This document shows, piece after piece, positions 7,866 through 15,986 of a stretch of 64,000 bases of DNA. The position numbers and the translations under genes are program-made. How positions within the stretch are numbered: position 1 is the first letter of the stretch; the number at the start of each line of letters is the position of its first letter. Origin of the DNA: JABSQH01 sp039177505 (GTDB lineage Bacteria; Actinomycetota; Acidimicrobiia; Acidimicrobiales; Ilumatobacteraceae). The stretch covers positions 12,322-76,321 of the forward strand of contig JBCDFR010000011.1 of NCBI GenBank assembly GCA_039177505.1, in the 5' to 3' direction. Under the pieces are notes generated by a model. The model saw only the letters and a list, made by a program, of their open reading frames with translations. It was not told where the DNA came from and did no database searches.

Positions 7866-9182
7866 ATGCAGGCGGGGCGTTGGCCGTTCGATCCCCGCCG
7901 GGTGGGCTTCTACTACGGATGGGTCATCCTCGTCGCCGCCACGATCGGCGCGGTGGCCTCGATCCCCGGCCAGACCGCCGGGGTCAGCGTGTTCACCGAC
8001 GATCTGACCGATACGACCGGACTGACCCGTCTCCAACTGTCGATCGCCTACTTGATCGGTACGGGCTCGAGCGGCGTGCTGCTCGGCTACGGAGGAACGG
8101 CGATCGATCGATACGGCTCGAGAGTGGTCGCCTTCGTCGCCACGATCGGACTAGCCGCCACGACACTGGCGTTGAGCTTCGTCGGGCCGATGGGGACCGT
8201 CACGGGACTGATCGTGATGAGTCTCGGGTTCGGCGCGCTGCGCTTCACCGGCCAAGGTCTCCTCACATTGTCGTCGCGCACGATGCTCGCCCAATGGTTC
8301 GACCGGCGACGCGGCCTGGTCAGTTCGATCTCGACGTCGATCGTCAGCTTCTCGTTCGCCGCATCACCGGCGCTGTTGTTCGCGTTGATCGACATCGACG
8401 GGTTCCGAACCGCATGGCGACTCATCGCCGTCGGACTCGTCGCGATCGTCGGAACGGTGATCGTCGTGCTGTTCAGGGTGAGTCCGGAAGCGTCGGGGTT
8501 GACCATCGATGGGGGCGGCACGCCGACCGATGCGGACGTCGAGATCCCGTCGCCGATGATCGGTACCGACGAGGATGCGACCCGCGACGAAGCGGTCCGT
8601 GACATCCGATTCTGGGCGCTCACGCTTCCGGTCGTCGCGCTCGCGTCGACGGCGACAGCCCTCACGTTCCACATCGTCGACATCGGCGCCCAACAGGGAC
8701 TTGGCGAGGAACAGATCGTGCGTATCTTCGTGCCGATCGCCTTCGTCAGCGTGCCGATCACCCTGCTCACCGGCTGGCTGATCGACCGTGTCTCGCCTCT
8801 GATGATCGCTGCTGCAATGGCCGTCGCGCAGCTCGTGATGTACCTCACATTCGACCACCTGAACGCGCCGGTGACGTTCGTGCTGGCGGTGGCTGGGTGG
8901 GGGGTCTCCCAAGGGTGCTTCTCGTCGCTGACCACGGCGGCGATTCCGCGTGTGTTCGGCAGACGACACCTCGGATCGATCGCCGGCGTGCAGATGAGCA
9001 CCATGGTCATCGGGAGCGCGATCGGCCCAGCGTTCTTCGCACTCTCGCAGTCGGTCAGCGGCAGCTATCGGCCTGCGTTGTGGGCGTCGACATCGATCCC
9101 GATCGCCGCGCTGGTGCTGATCGTCAAGTCACGATCTGGGTCGACGGTGGATCGACGAGATCCGAGCGCTGCTTCACACTAA
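7866..9182 (+). CDS. MFS transporter (OFA/monocarboxylate-type)
   Basis: 438 residues with about twelve hydrophobic segments. The start MQAGRWPFDPRRVGFYYGWVILVAAT is typical of oxalate/formate-antiporter-like MFS proteins, which open with an FYYGW helix. Loop 2-3 carries a degenerate GTAIDRYGSR motif, and the central loop (DADVEIPSPMIGTDEDATRDEAVRD) joins the two six-helix halves. ATG 7866 is chosen; the frame extends further upstream but overlaps the methyltransferase in another frame and is not protein-like there. The substrate is unknown, with a small organic acid most likely from family resemblance. The next gene, a siderophore-type binding protein, starts 27 bases downstream with its own promoter-like box. 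Confidence 0.8.
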   Translation: MQAGRWPFDPRRVGFYYGWVILVAATIGAVASIPGQTAGVSVFTDDLTDTTGLTRLQLSIAYLIGTGSSGVLLGYGGTAIDRYGSRVVAFVATIGLAATTLALSFVGPMGTVTGLIVMSLGFGALRFTGQGLLTLSSRTMLAQWFDRRRGLVSSISTSIVSFSFAASPALLFALIDIDGFRTAWRLIAVGLVAIVGTVIVVLFRVSPEASGLTIDGGGTPTDADVEIPSPMIGTDEDATRDEAVRDIRFWALTLPVVALASTATALTFHIVDIGAQQGLGEEQIVRIFVPIAFVSVPITLLTGWLIDRVSPLMIAAAMAVAQLVMYLTFDHLNAPVTFVLAVAGWGVSQGCFSSLTTAAIPRVFGRRHLGSIAGVQMSTMVIGSAIGPAFFALSQSVSGSYRPALWASTSIPIAALVLIVKSRSGSTVDRRDPSAASH

Positions 9183-9196
9183 CCGTTCAGCACACC

Positions 9197-9202
9197 TACG
9201 AT
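9197..9202 (+). promoter_or_regulatory. -10 box for the binding-protein gene
   Basis: TACGAT ends exactly six bases before the GTG at 9209, predicting a leaderless message. This helps fix the GTG as the start. Confidence 0.4.
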
Positions 9203-9208
9203 CCCCGA

Positions 9209-10375
9209 GTGCTCGCCTCCCCCTCGGTCAATCGTCATCGCTTGCGGACAGCGTTCGCCGTCGCCGTCGCGGCTGCGTTGGTGGCCCAATGCGGGGGCGG
9301 TCCCTCGTCCGACGATGCATCCTCGACCGCGTCCACCGCCGGAACGACGAGTCCAACGACCGAGCCGGCGCCGACCACCATCTCGACGGGTACGACGAGT
9401 AACGCGACGGGCGCGACCGGCGCCGACGAGTCGGCGGCGAGCACCGCCTCATCCACCACCGATGCGCCGGTGTCGACAGCGTCACCTGCGCCGATCGTTG
9501 TCGACACCGAATTCGGCTCCTTCGAGGTACCCGGCGCCCCGGAACGCATCGTCGTCGTCGACCCGATCATCGCCCTCCCGACAGCACTCGACCTCGGCGT
9601 TCCGATCGTTGGCACATCGTTCGCCGCCGACGGCACATCGGCGAACGAGCTCGTCGGACCCGACGAGCTCACCGACATGGTCGAGGTCGCGGTGTTCGGC
9701 TCGACATCCGGACTCGAGTCGATCGCTGCAGCCGATCCAGATCTGATCATCGCCTCGCCTGGCTCCGTCGAGGAGTTCGAGTTGACGCAGCAGATCGCAC
9801 CGAGCGTCCCGTTCGTCGTCAGCGGCGAGTGGCGTGACGATGCACGCCTCGTCGCCGAGGCACTGGGCGCACCCGACGAACTCGACGCACAGATCGCCGC
9901 GTACGACGATCGTGCGACCGAATTGGCGGCGCGGATCGACGACGAGTTGGGCGATCCCAGCGTGGCGGTCGTCCGCGTGCGGCCAGATGCCATCCGTGTC
10001 CACACCAACTTGCACTTCGCCGGCAATGTGATCGAAGACGCAGGCCTGCGGATCCCCGATCGCTGGACGTTCGAACGGTCGGACGATCCGTTGGAGAACG
10101 TCAACAACCGATTCGTCACCATCAGTCCGGAACTCCTCGGTGACTTGACCGACGCCGACTACATCATCGTGATGCCACACGGGCGAGCGACCGACACCGC
10201 CGACGCAGTACAAGAAGCGTTCGACCAAGTGGCGACCAACCCGCTGTGGCAGACCCTCCCCGCCGTGCAGGACAACAATGTGTTCGTCGCTGACCGCTAT
10301 TGGTTGGCGGGCTCACGCCGTGCCGCTGAGGCCGCTCTCGACGACCTCGACGAGTTCTTGTTCGGCGGTTCCTGA
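9209..10375 (+). CDS. Periplasmic-binding-protein-like lipoprotein (iron-siderophore/cobalamin type)
   Basis: 388 residues. A hydrophobic leader runs from about 12 to 27 and ends in VAQC, with Cys28 as the putative lipid site, although Gln at -1 is atypical for a lipobox. A Thr/Ser/Ala-rich linker (30-95) leads into the FepB/BtuF-like fold: VDTEFGSFEVPGAPERIVVVDP, LDLGVPIVGTS, LESIAAADPDLIIASPG and a C-terminal WQTLPAVQDNNVFVADRYW. Such proteins capture ferric siderophores or B12 for an ABC importer. No permease or ATPase gene is adjacent in the window, so this is an orphan binding protein. The start is supported by the TACGAT box six bases upstream. Confidence 0.75.
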   Translation: MLASPSVNRHRLRTAFAVAVAAALVAQCGGGPSSDDASSTASTAGTTSPTTEPAPTTISTGTTSNATGATGADESAASTASSTTDAPVSTASPAPIVVDTEFGSFEVPGAPERIVVVDPIIALPTALDLGVPIVGTSFAADGTSANELVGPDELTDMVEVAVFGSTSGLESIAAADPDLIIASPGSVEEFELTQQIAPSVPFVVSGEWRDDARLVAEALGAPDELDAQIAAYDDRATELAARIDDELGDPSVAVVRVRPDAIRVHTNLHFAGNVIEDAGLRIPDRWTFERSDDPLENVNNRFVTISPELLGDLTDADYIIVMPHGRATDTADAVQEAFDQVATNPLWQTLPAVQDNNVFVADRYWLAGSRRAAEAALDDLDEFLFGGS

Positions 10376-10378
10376 GGC

Positions 10379-11116
10379 TCAGAGTCGACCGATGCGACCA
10401 AGCACCGGGAACCGCACATCGATCGCCGCGTCGCCGACGAGCGACCGCAGGTCGTCGGCAAACGATTCGAACTCGACGCGCCTGCCACGCCGCGTCAGTT
10501 CTTTGACTCCCGACCAGGTCATCGCGTAGCCGAGGAAGTCAGCCGCGGTCCACGATCGCTCGATCCACATTCCAGGCATTTCGATCTCGGCGAACGGAAA
10601 GTCGATCTGGCGGTAGCCCTGCTCCACATGGGCGCGCTCGGGCGGCCAACAACCCTTGAGCACGCGCCAATAGAGATCGTCGATCAACTCGCCGGGAGCG
10701 CCGGAGGCCTCGATGACGCCGTAGGTCACGAGAGCGACAACACCGCTCGACACGGCCACGCGTCGCGCCGCATCGAAGAACACCGGAAGGTCGAACCAAT
10801 GGGCGGCCTGGCCAGCTGCGACCAACGCGAACGACGATTCGGCTTCAAGTGGTTCTTCAGCCGGTTCGACGCGATAGGTCACCCGGGGGTGATCCGTGGC
10901 ATTGCCGATCTGGTCTGCGCTCGCATCGGTGGCCACGACCTCGCCGAACTGCCCGGCAAGCAAGACCGACAGCTGTCCGGTGCCACAACCCACATCGAGC
11001 GCTCGATCGGTGTTGGGCACGATCGAGGCCAGCCAGTCGACAAGCGCAGGCGGGTAGGTCGGGCGATACCGCGCGTAGTCGTCGCCTCCCGCCTCGAAGT
11101 GCCGTCGCTGCGTCAT
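10379..11116 (-). CDS. Class I SAM-dependent methyltransferase
   Basis: 245 residues from the ATG at 11116. The N-terminus MTQRRHFEAGGDDYARYRPTYP is characteristic of the methyltransferase-11 subgroup that includes yeast TMT1 (trans-aconitate methyltransferase) relatives. Motif I is ALDVGCGTGQLS, followed by VVATDASADQI and the hallmark QAAHWFDLPVFFDAARRV. The true substrate is unknown. The gene converges with the binding protein (3-base gap) and diverges from the sulfatase. A nine-codon reading frame (11142-11113) with its own -10 box ends in the ATGA that starts this gene. Confidence 0.75.
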   Translation of the reverse strand: MTQRRHFEAGGDDYARYRPTYPPALVDWLASIVPNTDRALDVGCGTGQLSVLLAGQFGEVVATDASADQIGNATDHPRVTYRVEPAEEPLEAESSFALVAAGQAAHWFDLPVFFDAARRVAVSSGVVALVTYGVIEASGAPGELIDDLYWRVLKGCWPPERAHVEQGYRQIDFPFAEIEMPGMWIERSWTAADFLGYAMTWSGVKELTRRGRRVEFESFADDLRSLVGDAAIDVRFPVLGRIGRL

Positions 11117-11148
11117 TGCTGACTCTGCACGTTGCTGGCCATCGTGCG

Positions 11149-11154
11149 ATCGTA
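11149..11154 (-). promoter_or_regulatory. -10 box upstream of the methyltransferase
   Basis: TACGAT on the minus strand is six bases before an ATG at 11142. That ATG opens a nine-codon peptide frame stopping at the overlapping TGA (11113-11115) of the methyltransferase start. Confidence 0.3.
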
Positions 11155-11159
11155 CGGGC

Positions 11160-12611
11160 GTGGCCGACTCACGTCCGAACGTCCTGATGTTCATGACCGA
11201 CCAGCTGCGCTACGACGCGCTCGCGTGCAGCGGCTCGCCGGTGGCGCACACTCCACACTTCGACGCGGTCGCCTCGCGCGGCGTTCGATTCACCGGCGCG
11301 TTCAGCCAGCACTCGGTGTGCGGCCCGAGTCGGGTCTCGATGCTCACGGGTTGGTATCCGCACGTAGCAGGTCATCGCACGCTCACCAATCTGGTGAAAC
11401 CGCACGAGCCGAACCTGCTGGCCCTGCTGCGCGACGCCGGGTACCACGTGGCATGGGCCGGCGAACGCGGCGACATGTTCGCCCCCGGCGTGGCCGATGC
11501 CTCGACCGACCGGCGCGGCTTCGAGGTCAGGCCCACGGTGATGATGGAGCCGAGCCCCTTCGGACCGGACGATCCTTGGTTCAACGCGCACTATCACGGT
11601 CGGCGCGCCGGTGGACCCGACGGCCCGACCCTTGACTTCGACGAAGCGACCGTCCGGACGGCGATCGAGTGGATCACCGACGGCTTGCCCGAACCGTGGT
11701 GTCTGTTGATCGCGTTGGTCTTTCCCCACCCGCCGTTCGTCGCCGAAGAGCCGTGGTTCTCGATGCACGACCGCACGGCGGTGCCGGCTCCCGCGCCGTG
11801 GGTTGCCGACAGCAAGCCGCGGTTCATGCAGGCGTTGCGCGAGCGTTACGGAACCGGCGAGTTCGATCAACAACGCTGGGCCGAAATTGCGGCGACGTAC
11901 CACGGCATGGTCAGTCGAGCCGACGATCAACTCGGCCGCGTGCTGGCAGCGATCGACCAGGCGGGACAGAGCGAACGCACGATGACCTGGTGCTTCACCG
12001 ATCACGGCGAGTATCTCGGCGACCACGGCCTGGTCGAGAAGTGGCCATCGGGGCAACACGACGTGCTGCTGCGCAACCCACTGCTCGTCGCGGGGCCCGG
12101 AGTCGTCGAAGGTGGCAGGTGCAATGCACTCGTCGAGATGGTCGATCTGCTCCCGACGCTGCTCGACGTCGCCGGTGGCGAGGCCGGCCACACCCACTTC
12201 GGACGGTCGCTCGTCGGCGTGCTGGCAGATCCGTCGAGCGATCACCGAACGCATGCCTTCGCGGAAGGCGGATTCGTTCTCGCTGAACGACACCTGCTCG
12301 AGCAGGCGCGAGGCGCGTACGCACCCAAGGCAATCCAGCAGCACGACGACCCGGCGTCGGTCGGCAAGGCGATGTCTGTGCGCACGCACACACACAGCTA
12401 CGTGCATCGACTGTACGAAGGCCCCGAGTTGTACGACCTCGTCGACGACCCCTACGAGACGGTCAACCTCGCCGGGCGAGTAGCGGTCGCCGACGTCGAA
12501 GCGGCACTGCGCGCCGAGCTGATGGAATGGATGTTGGCGACCACCGACGTGATCCCGTGGGAGAAGGACCCGCGCTTCGAGCCGACCATGCTCGAACTGT
12601 TCGCCCGCTGA
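11160..12611 (+). CDS. Sulfatase (type I, formylglycine-dependent)
   Basis: 483 residues of alkaline-phosphatase-superfamily sulfatase. N-terminal RPNVLMFMTDQ carries the first metal ligand (D14). The activation motif C54-G-P-S-R58 is intact, so Cys54 would be oxidised to formylglycine by a separate FGE. CFTDHGEYLGDHGLVEKW contains the metal-binding Asp-His and is typical of choline-sulfatase and arylsulfatase-like members. There is no signal peptide, so it is cytoplasmic as in choline-sulfatase types; the substrate is unproven. The GTG at 11160 starts 43 bases from the divergent methyltransferase. No FGE gene is in the window. Confidence 0.85.
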   Translation: MADSRPNVLMFMTDQLRYDALACSGSPVAHTPHFDAVASRGVRFTGAFSQHSVCGPSRVSMLTGWYPHVAGHRTLTNLVKPHEPNLLALLRDAGYHVAWAGERGDMFAPGVADASTDRRGFEVRPTVMMEPSPFGPDDPWFNAHYHGRRAGGPDGPTLDFDEATVRTAIEWITDGLPEPWCLLIALVFPHPPFVAEEPWFSMHDRTAVPAPAPWVADSKPRFMQALRERYGTGEFDQQRWAEIAATYHGMVSRADDQLGRVLAAIDQAGQSERTMTWCFTDHGEYLGDHGLVEKWPSGQHDVLLRNPLLVAGPGVVEGGRCNALVEMVDLLPTLLDVAGGEAGHTHFGRSLVGVLADPSSDHRTHAFAEGGFVLAERHLLEQARGAYAPKAIQQHDDPASVGKAMSVRTHTHSYVHRLYEGPELYDLVDDPYETVNLAGRVAVADVEAALRAELMEWMLATTDVIPWEKDPRFEPTMLELFAR

Positions 12612-12612
12612 C

Positions 12613-12721
12613 CCACCGGTGAGCGAGACGGCCGCCTGTGGGCCACTTCACTCATCGCAACCGTGACGCTCAAGCCACCGGTGAGCGAGACGGCCCCCTG
12701 TGGGCCACTTCGCTCACCGCA
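12613..12721. repeat. Two tandem 47-bp hairpin repeats
   Basis: Copies at 12613-12659 and 12675-12721 start CCACCGGTGAGCGAGACGGC and differ at only three positions, with a 62-bp period. In copy 2 the ends pair perfectly over nine bases (GGTGAGCGA with TCGCTCACC), and inner GGCCC/GGGCC also pairs around CCTGT. In copy 1 two changes weaken the outer stem. The sulfatase ends at 12611, so a terminator role is possible, but there is no T-tract. Confidence 0.75.
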
Positions 12722-12733
12722 CGGTCACGTCGG

Positions 12734-12739
12734 TACGGT
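12734..12739 (+). promoter_or_regulatory. -10 box for the quinone oxidoreductase gene
   Basis: TACGGT ends seven bases before the ATG at 12747, predicting a leaderless or near-leaderless message. Confidence 0.35.
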
Positions 12740-12746
12740 GCGCGGC

Positions 12747-13724
12747 ATGCAGGTGGTGGTGTGTCGTGAATTCGGACCGCTCGATGATCTGGTCATCGAC
12801 GACCAGGTGGTCCCGGAGTGTGGCGACGGACAGGTACGGATCGCCGTGGGCGCGGCCGGGGTGAACTTCGTCGACGGGCTGCTCGCCCAGGGCCAGTACC
12901 AACTGAAACCACCCGTGCCCTACACGCCCGGCAGCGAAATCGCAGGCACGGTCAGCGCCGTCGGCGCGGGCGTCGAGGGATTCGCGATCGGCCAGCGGGT
13001 GTTCGCCAGCACCGGTCTCACCGGGGGGTTCGCGGCTGAGGTCGTCGTGTCTGCCCTGGCCGTCCACCACACGCCGAACGCGATGACCGATGGCCAGGCG
13101 GCGTCGTTCACCCAGAGCTACATGACGGCGCGTTTCGCGCTCGACCGCCGAGCAGGTGCGCACGCTGGCCAGCAACTGCTCGTGCTCGGCGCGGGCGGTG
13201 GGATCGGACTGGCCGCAGTCGACGTTGGTAGGTCGATGGGGTTGCGGGTGATCGCCGCTGCCTCCACCGACGAAAAGCGCCAGCGCGCCACCGACCTCGG
13301 TGCCGCAGCGGTGGTCGACAGTCGCGACGCCGATCTGAAGAACGCGGTTCGCGCCGCCTCCGACGGCGGTGTCGACCTGGCGTACGACCCCGTCGGTGGC
13401 GCCGCGAGCGAGCAGGCGCTGCGCGCCCTGACCGACGACGGACAGCTCCTGATCCTCGGATTTGCCGCCGGCGAGATCCCGCGCCTCCCGGCGAACCAGA
13501 TCCTGCTGCGCAACCGTCGCGTCACCGGCGTCGACTGGGGCGGCTGGACCGTGACCAACCCACTCGACAACCGGGCGCTGCTCGAGGACGTCATCAGCCA
13601 GATCGCCAATGGTGAGCTGCACCCCACCGAGCCGACCGCCCGGCCGCTCACCGAGGCTGCCGCGGCGCTGCGCGATCAGGTCGACGGCCGAGTCGCCGGT
13701 AAGACCGTGCTCGTGCCCGGCTGA
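12747..13724 (+). CDS. NADPH:quinone oxidoreductase-like (zinc-free MDR family)
   Basis: 325 residues of the medium-chain dehydrogenase/reductase superfamily, quinone oxidoreductase branch. The N-terminus MQVVVCREFGPLDDLVID and the AAGVNFVDGLLAQGQYQLKPPVPYTPGSEIAGTV block match the GroES-like domain without the catalytic-zinc Cys. The Rossmann motif LGAGGGIGLAAVDVGRSMG binds NAD(P)H, and VDLAYDPVGG is the usual following strand. ATG 12747 is preceded by a TACGGT box; upstream in-frame codons run through the hairpin repeat and are unlikely to be protein. The enzyme reduces quinones or enones in the cytosol. Confidence 0.85.
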   Translation: MQVVVCREFGPLDDLVIDDQVVPECGDGQVRIAVGAAGVNFVDGLLAQGQYQLKPPVPYTPGSEIAGTVSAVGAGVEGFAIGQRVFASTGLTGGFAAEVVVSALAVHHTPNAMTDGQAASFTQSYMTARFALDRRAGAHAGQQLLVLGAGGGIGLAAVDVGRSMGLRVIAAASTDEKRQRATDLGAAAVVDSRDADLKNAVRAASDGGVDLAYDPVGGAASEQALRALTDDGQLLILGFAAGEIPRLPANQILLRNRRVTGVDWGGWTVTNPLDNRALLEDVISQIANGELHPTEPTARPLTEAAAALRDQVDGRVAGKTVLVPG

Positions 13725-13749
13725 CGCCGCGATCGGGTGAGCCGCTCGT

Positions 13750-14451
13750 TCAGCGCAGCGAGAACGGCGGGTACTCGTCGGTGATCAGCAAGAACCCGTA
13801 CGCGTGGACGCGCAGTGCCCAGCGGCCGTAGCCGACGAGGAAGTCGAACGCACCGCGCGACATCCGGCCGGTGAAAACGATCGCGAACCAACTGAAGATC
13901 ACCACGAAGAACCCAGCGATCGTCAGGAAGAGCAACACGATGTAGTGCGGAATCAGGAAGAGCCACTTGACCAGTGGCATCCACCGGCTGATGTCGCGTT
14001 CGGCGTCCGGATAGTCGAGTTCGAGGTGGACATCTTGAGCATCGACCGTCGATGGGTACTTGTCGGTGAGCAACACCAGATACGCGCCGACGCGGAAGGC
14101 GAAGCGGCTCAGCTCGAGCAGGAAGTCGAACCACCATCTGGGATAGCGCTGGCGAAACAGCAGCATCAACAACGTGGCGGCGAACAGGGCAACGCCGACT
14201 CCCGCCGACGAGGTGTACACCCAGTTGCCACTATTGGTCTGCACCCACTGTCCGGTACTGCCGGCCAACAGATTCAAAATGATAGCGATCGGGATGATCA
14301 AGATGATGCGGAACGCAACGGTGACCCGATCTCGTTCGTCGGTGTAGTCGACCTCGACGCGGGCGGCGTACGGCGCTCCGCCGGCGATCGGTGCGGACGG
14401 AGGCGGTGAACCTCCCGGCGGTGGCAGGTCGGTCCCAGACGTTTCACTCAT
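13750..14451 (-). CDS. DUF4389-type membrane protein
   Basis: 233 residues. A proline-rich N-terminus (LPPPGGSPPPSAP) leads into a first block, VDYTDERDRVTVAFRIILIIPIAIILNLL, then two further membrane spans. The repeated signature LLELSRFAFRVGAYLVLLTDKYP, and later FLVGYGRWALRVHAYGFLLITDEYPPFSL, is the internal duplication typical of the DUF4389 family. LDYPDAERDISRWMPLVKWLFLIPHYIVL lies between them. There are about four membrane segments. Function is not established. The gene stands alone, convergent with the quinone oxidoreductase. Confidence 0.75.
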   Translation of the reverse strand: MSETSGTDLPPPGGSPPPSAPIAGGAPYAARVEVDYTDERDRVTVAFRIILIIPIAIILNLLAGSTGQWVQTNSGNWVYTSSAGVGVALFAATLLMLLFRQRYPRWWFDFLLELSRFAFRVGAYLVLLTDKYPSTVDAQDVHLELDYPDAERDISRWMPLVKWLFLIPHYIVLLFLTIAGFFVVIFSWFAIVFTGRMSRGAFDFLVGYGRWALRVHAYGFLLITDEYPPFSLR

Positions 14452-14530
14452 GATCCCCTCCCGAGTGTCAATCCGACGCTACGTCAACCGCGCGCCGATG
14501 GCGCGGAGGCTTCGCAGACGGTGCGCCGTG

Positions 14531-15340
14531 TCACCCCGGTGCGAGCAACGCCGGGAGCGCGCCGAGTCCGTCGATGACGATCTCGGGCATACTCCCGGCA
14601 GCACGGGCCGCCGCTTCGACCTCGGCGCGGTACTTGCCCGTCCTCACGAGCACGCCATGCAGTCCGGCGCGCTGCGCACCGAGGACGTCATTGTCGATGT
14701 CGTCGCCGACCATCGCGACTCGCCCGGCCGGACATCCCAGCTCGGTGACCCCCGATCCGAAGAACTCCGGCGATGGTTTGCCGAGCACCACCGGCGAGAT
14801 ACCCGAAGCGTCTTCGAGCGCACGCACATAGGCCCCAGTGTCGAGTTCGAGTCCGCCACCGGTGCGCCAATACAGGTTGCGGTGCATCGCCACGAATGCT
14901 GCACCATCGAGGAGCAATCCGAACGCCCGGTTGAGTTGGGCGTGGGTGAAGTTGAGTCCCGCACCACCGATCACGACCACATCGGCCGGGCCATCGGTGA
15001 TCCACTCGATACCGGTCAAATCGGCCGACAAGTCGCCGCTGTTGAGTAGAAAGCAGCGCGCACCGGGATACTCCCGACGGAGGTAGGTCGCCGTCGCCGC
15101 AGGCGCCGTCAGAATCTCGGGGGCGGCGACTTCGAACCCTGCCTGTCGCAGGAGCACAGCGACATCGGCGCGGGTGCGTGTGGTCGTGTTGGTCGCGAAC
15201 CGCAGCGGCATATCGCGACGGCGCAGTTCAGCCAGCGCATCGACAGCTCCCTCGATCGGTTGCCACGACACGGTGAGCACGCCGTCGATGTCGAGGAGGA
15301 GACCATCGATGTCCAGCGTTGCTCCGTCTTCGACGGTCAT
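14531..15340 (-). CDS. HAD-IIA family phosphatase (LHPP/NagD-like)
   Basis: 269 residues. HAD motif I LLLDIDGVL has nucleophile D17 and D19. Motif II is in RFATNTTTRTRADV, the C2A cap follows, and Lys in VVLGKPSPEFF plus MVGDDIDNDVLGAQRAG supply motifs III and IV. The order and the GKPSP motif place it with LHPP-like and NagD-like phosphatases, which hydrolyse small phospho-compounds or pyrophosphate-type substrates. The exact substrate is unknown. It starts at 15340, 60 bases beyond the mrpG stop, and could be the last gene of the Mrp transcript, though that is not shown. Confidence 0.8.
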   Translation of the reverse strand: MTVEDGATLDIDGLLLDIDGVLTVSWQPIEGAVDALAELRRRDMPLRFATNTTTRTRADVAVLLRQAGFEVAAPEILTAPAATATYLRREYPGARCFLLNSGDLSADLTGIEWITDGPADVVVIGGAGLNFTHAQLNRAFGLLLDGAAFVAMHRNLYWRTGGGLELDTGAYVRALEDASGISPVVLGKPSPEFFGSGVTELGCPAGRVAMVGDDIDNDVLGAQRAGLHGVLVRTGKYRAEVEAAARAAGSMPEIVIDGLGALPALLAPG

Positions 15341-15399
15341 GGCCAGATCGTCGCGCTACCGATCGCGTCGCGCCAGTAGTTGTTGCGCTGACGCTCGAA

Positions 15400-15723
15400 T
15401 CAGCTGTCGCGATCTTCGGCCGGCGCGAGGTCGTCGCGTGAGAGGTGTACCGATTCGGTCGTCCGGTGGGTGGCCCGGAACAACAGGTGCGTGCCGGCCG
15501 GCAACGTGAGCACGAGTGCAACCGCGGCAACCGCAAGCAGTGCGGCGCCGGCCCAGCCCAGTTCGATTCCCGCCCCGATAGCCACCAACAAGAAAGCGAT
15601 CGGGCTGGCTTTCCCAGCCGAGTGGAATCGGGCGTACGGCGACTCGAATCGCAGCAGCCCGATGCCCGCCAAGAGCAGGAGCGACGCTCCGAGCAAGATG
15701 AGGACGGCCGAAACGACGTTCAC
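15400..15723 (-). CDS. mrpG: Na+/H+ antiporter subunit G
   Basis: 107 residues with three hydrophobic segments. The opening VNVVSAVLILLGASLLLLAGIGLLRFESPYARFHSAGKASPIAF is the MrpG/MnhG signature (a conserved GxxRFPDxxxRxHAxxKA-type loop). The GTG at 15723 overlaps the mrpF stop by four bases, which fixes the start. It is the last member of a seven-gene operon that assembles the multisubunit membrane antiporter exchanging cytoplasmic Na+ for H+. The C-terminus has a charged tail (HLSRDDLAPAEDRDS). Confidence 0.85.
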   Translation of the reverse strand: MNVVSAVLILLGASLLLLAGIGLLRFESPYARFHSAGKASPIAFLLVAIGAGIELGWAGAALLAVAAVALVLTLPAGTHLLFRATHRTTESVHLSRDDLAPAEDRDS

Positions 15724-15986
15724 GAGCGGCCCCCCGCTTCGTTGCGTTCGACGAACCGGCTCAGCACGACCGTGGCGGTGAACGCGACGATCGCAATCAC
15801 GGCAAGGATGCCGAGATACGTCTGATCGCCCGTCGCAGCGGCCCGCGTAGCCACCGCACACATCAGCGCGACGAGCAGCACGTCGAGCGAGATCACCCGA
15901 TCGACAAGGGCAGGTCCGCGGACGAGCCGCACGAGAGCAAACACCGCCGCCAGCATGAACACCGCAATGGCAATCGACCCGATCAC
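15720..15986 (-). CDS. mrpF: Na+/H+ antiporter subunit F
   Basis: 88 residues and three membrane segments. FALVRLVRGPALVDRVISLDVL is the conserved MrpF block with its RxxxGPxxxDRxxxxD pattern. The GTG at 15986 overlaps the mrpE stop codon (GTGA), so the longer upstream in-frame extension is rejected. MrpF is required for assembly and activity of the Mrp complex. Confidence 0.85.
   Translation of the reverse strand: MIGSIAIAVFMLAAVFALVRLVRGPALVDRVISLDVLLVALMCAVATRAAATGDQTYLGILAVIAIVAFTATVVLSRFVERNEAGGRS

Noticed and set aside
11169..12407. 412-codon minus-strand frame
   Set aside because: Antisense to the sulfatase, Arg/His-rich without any motif; a GC-bias shadow.
12613..12721. CRISPR-like repeat pair
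   Set aside because: Only two copies, 15-bp gap, strongly palindromic and no cas genes; a duplicated hairpin is the simpler reading.
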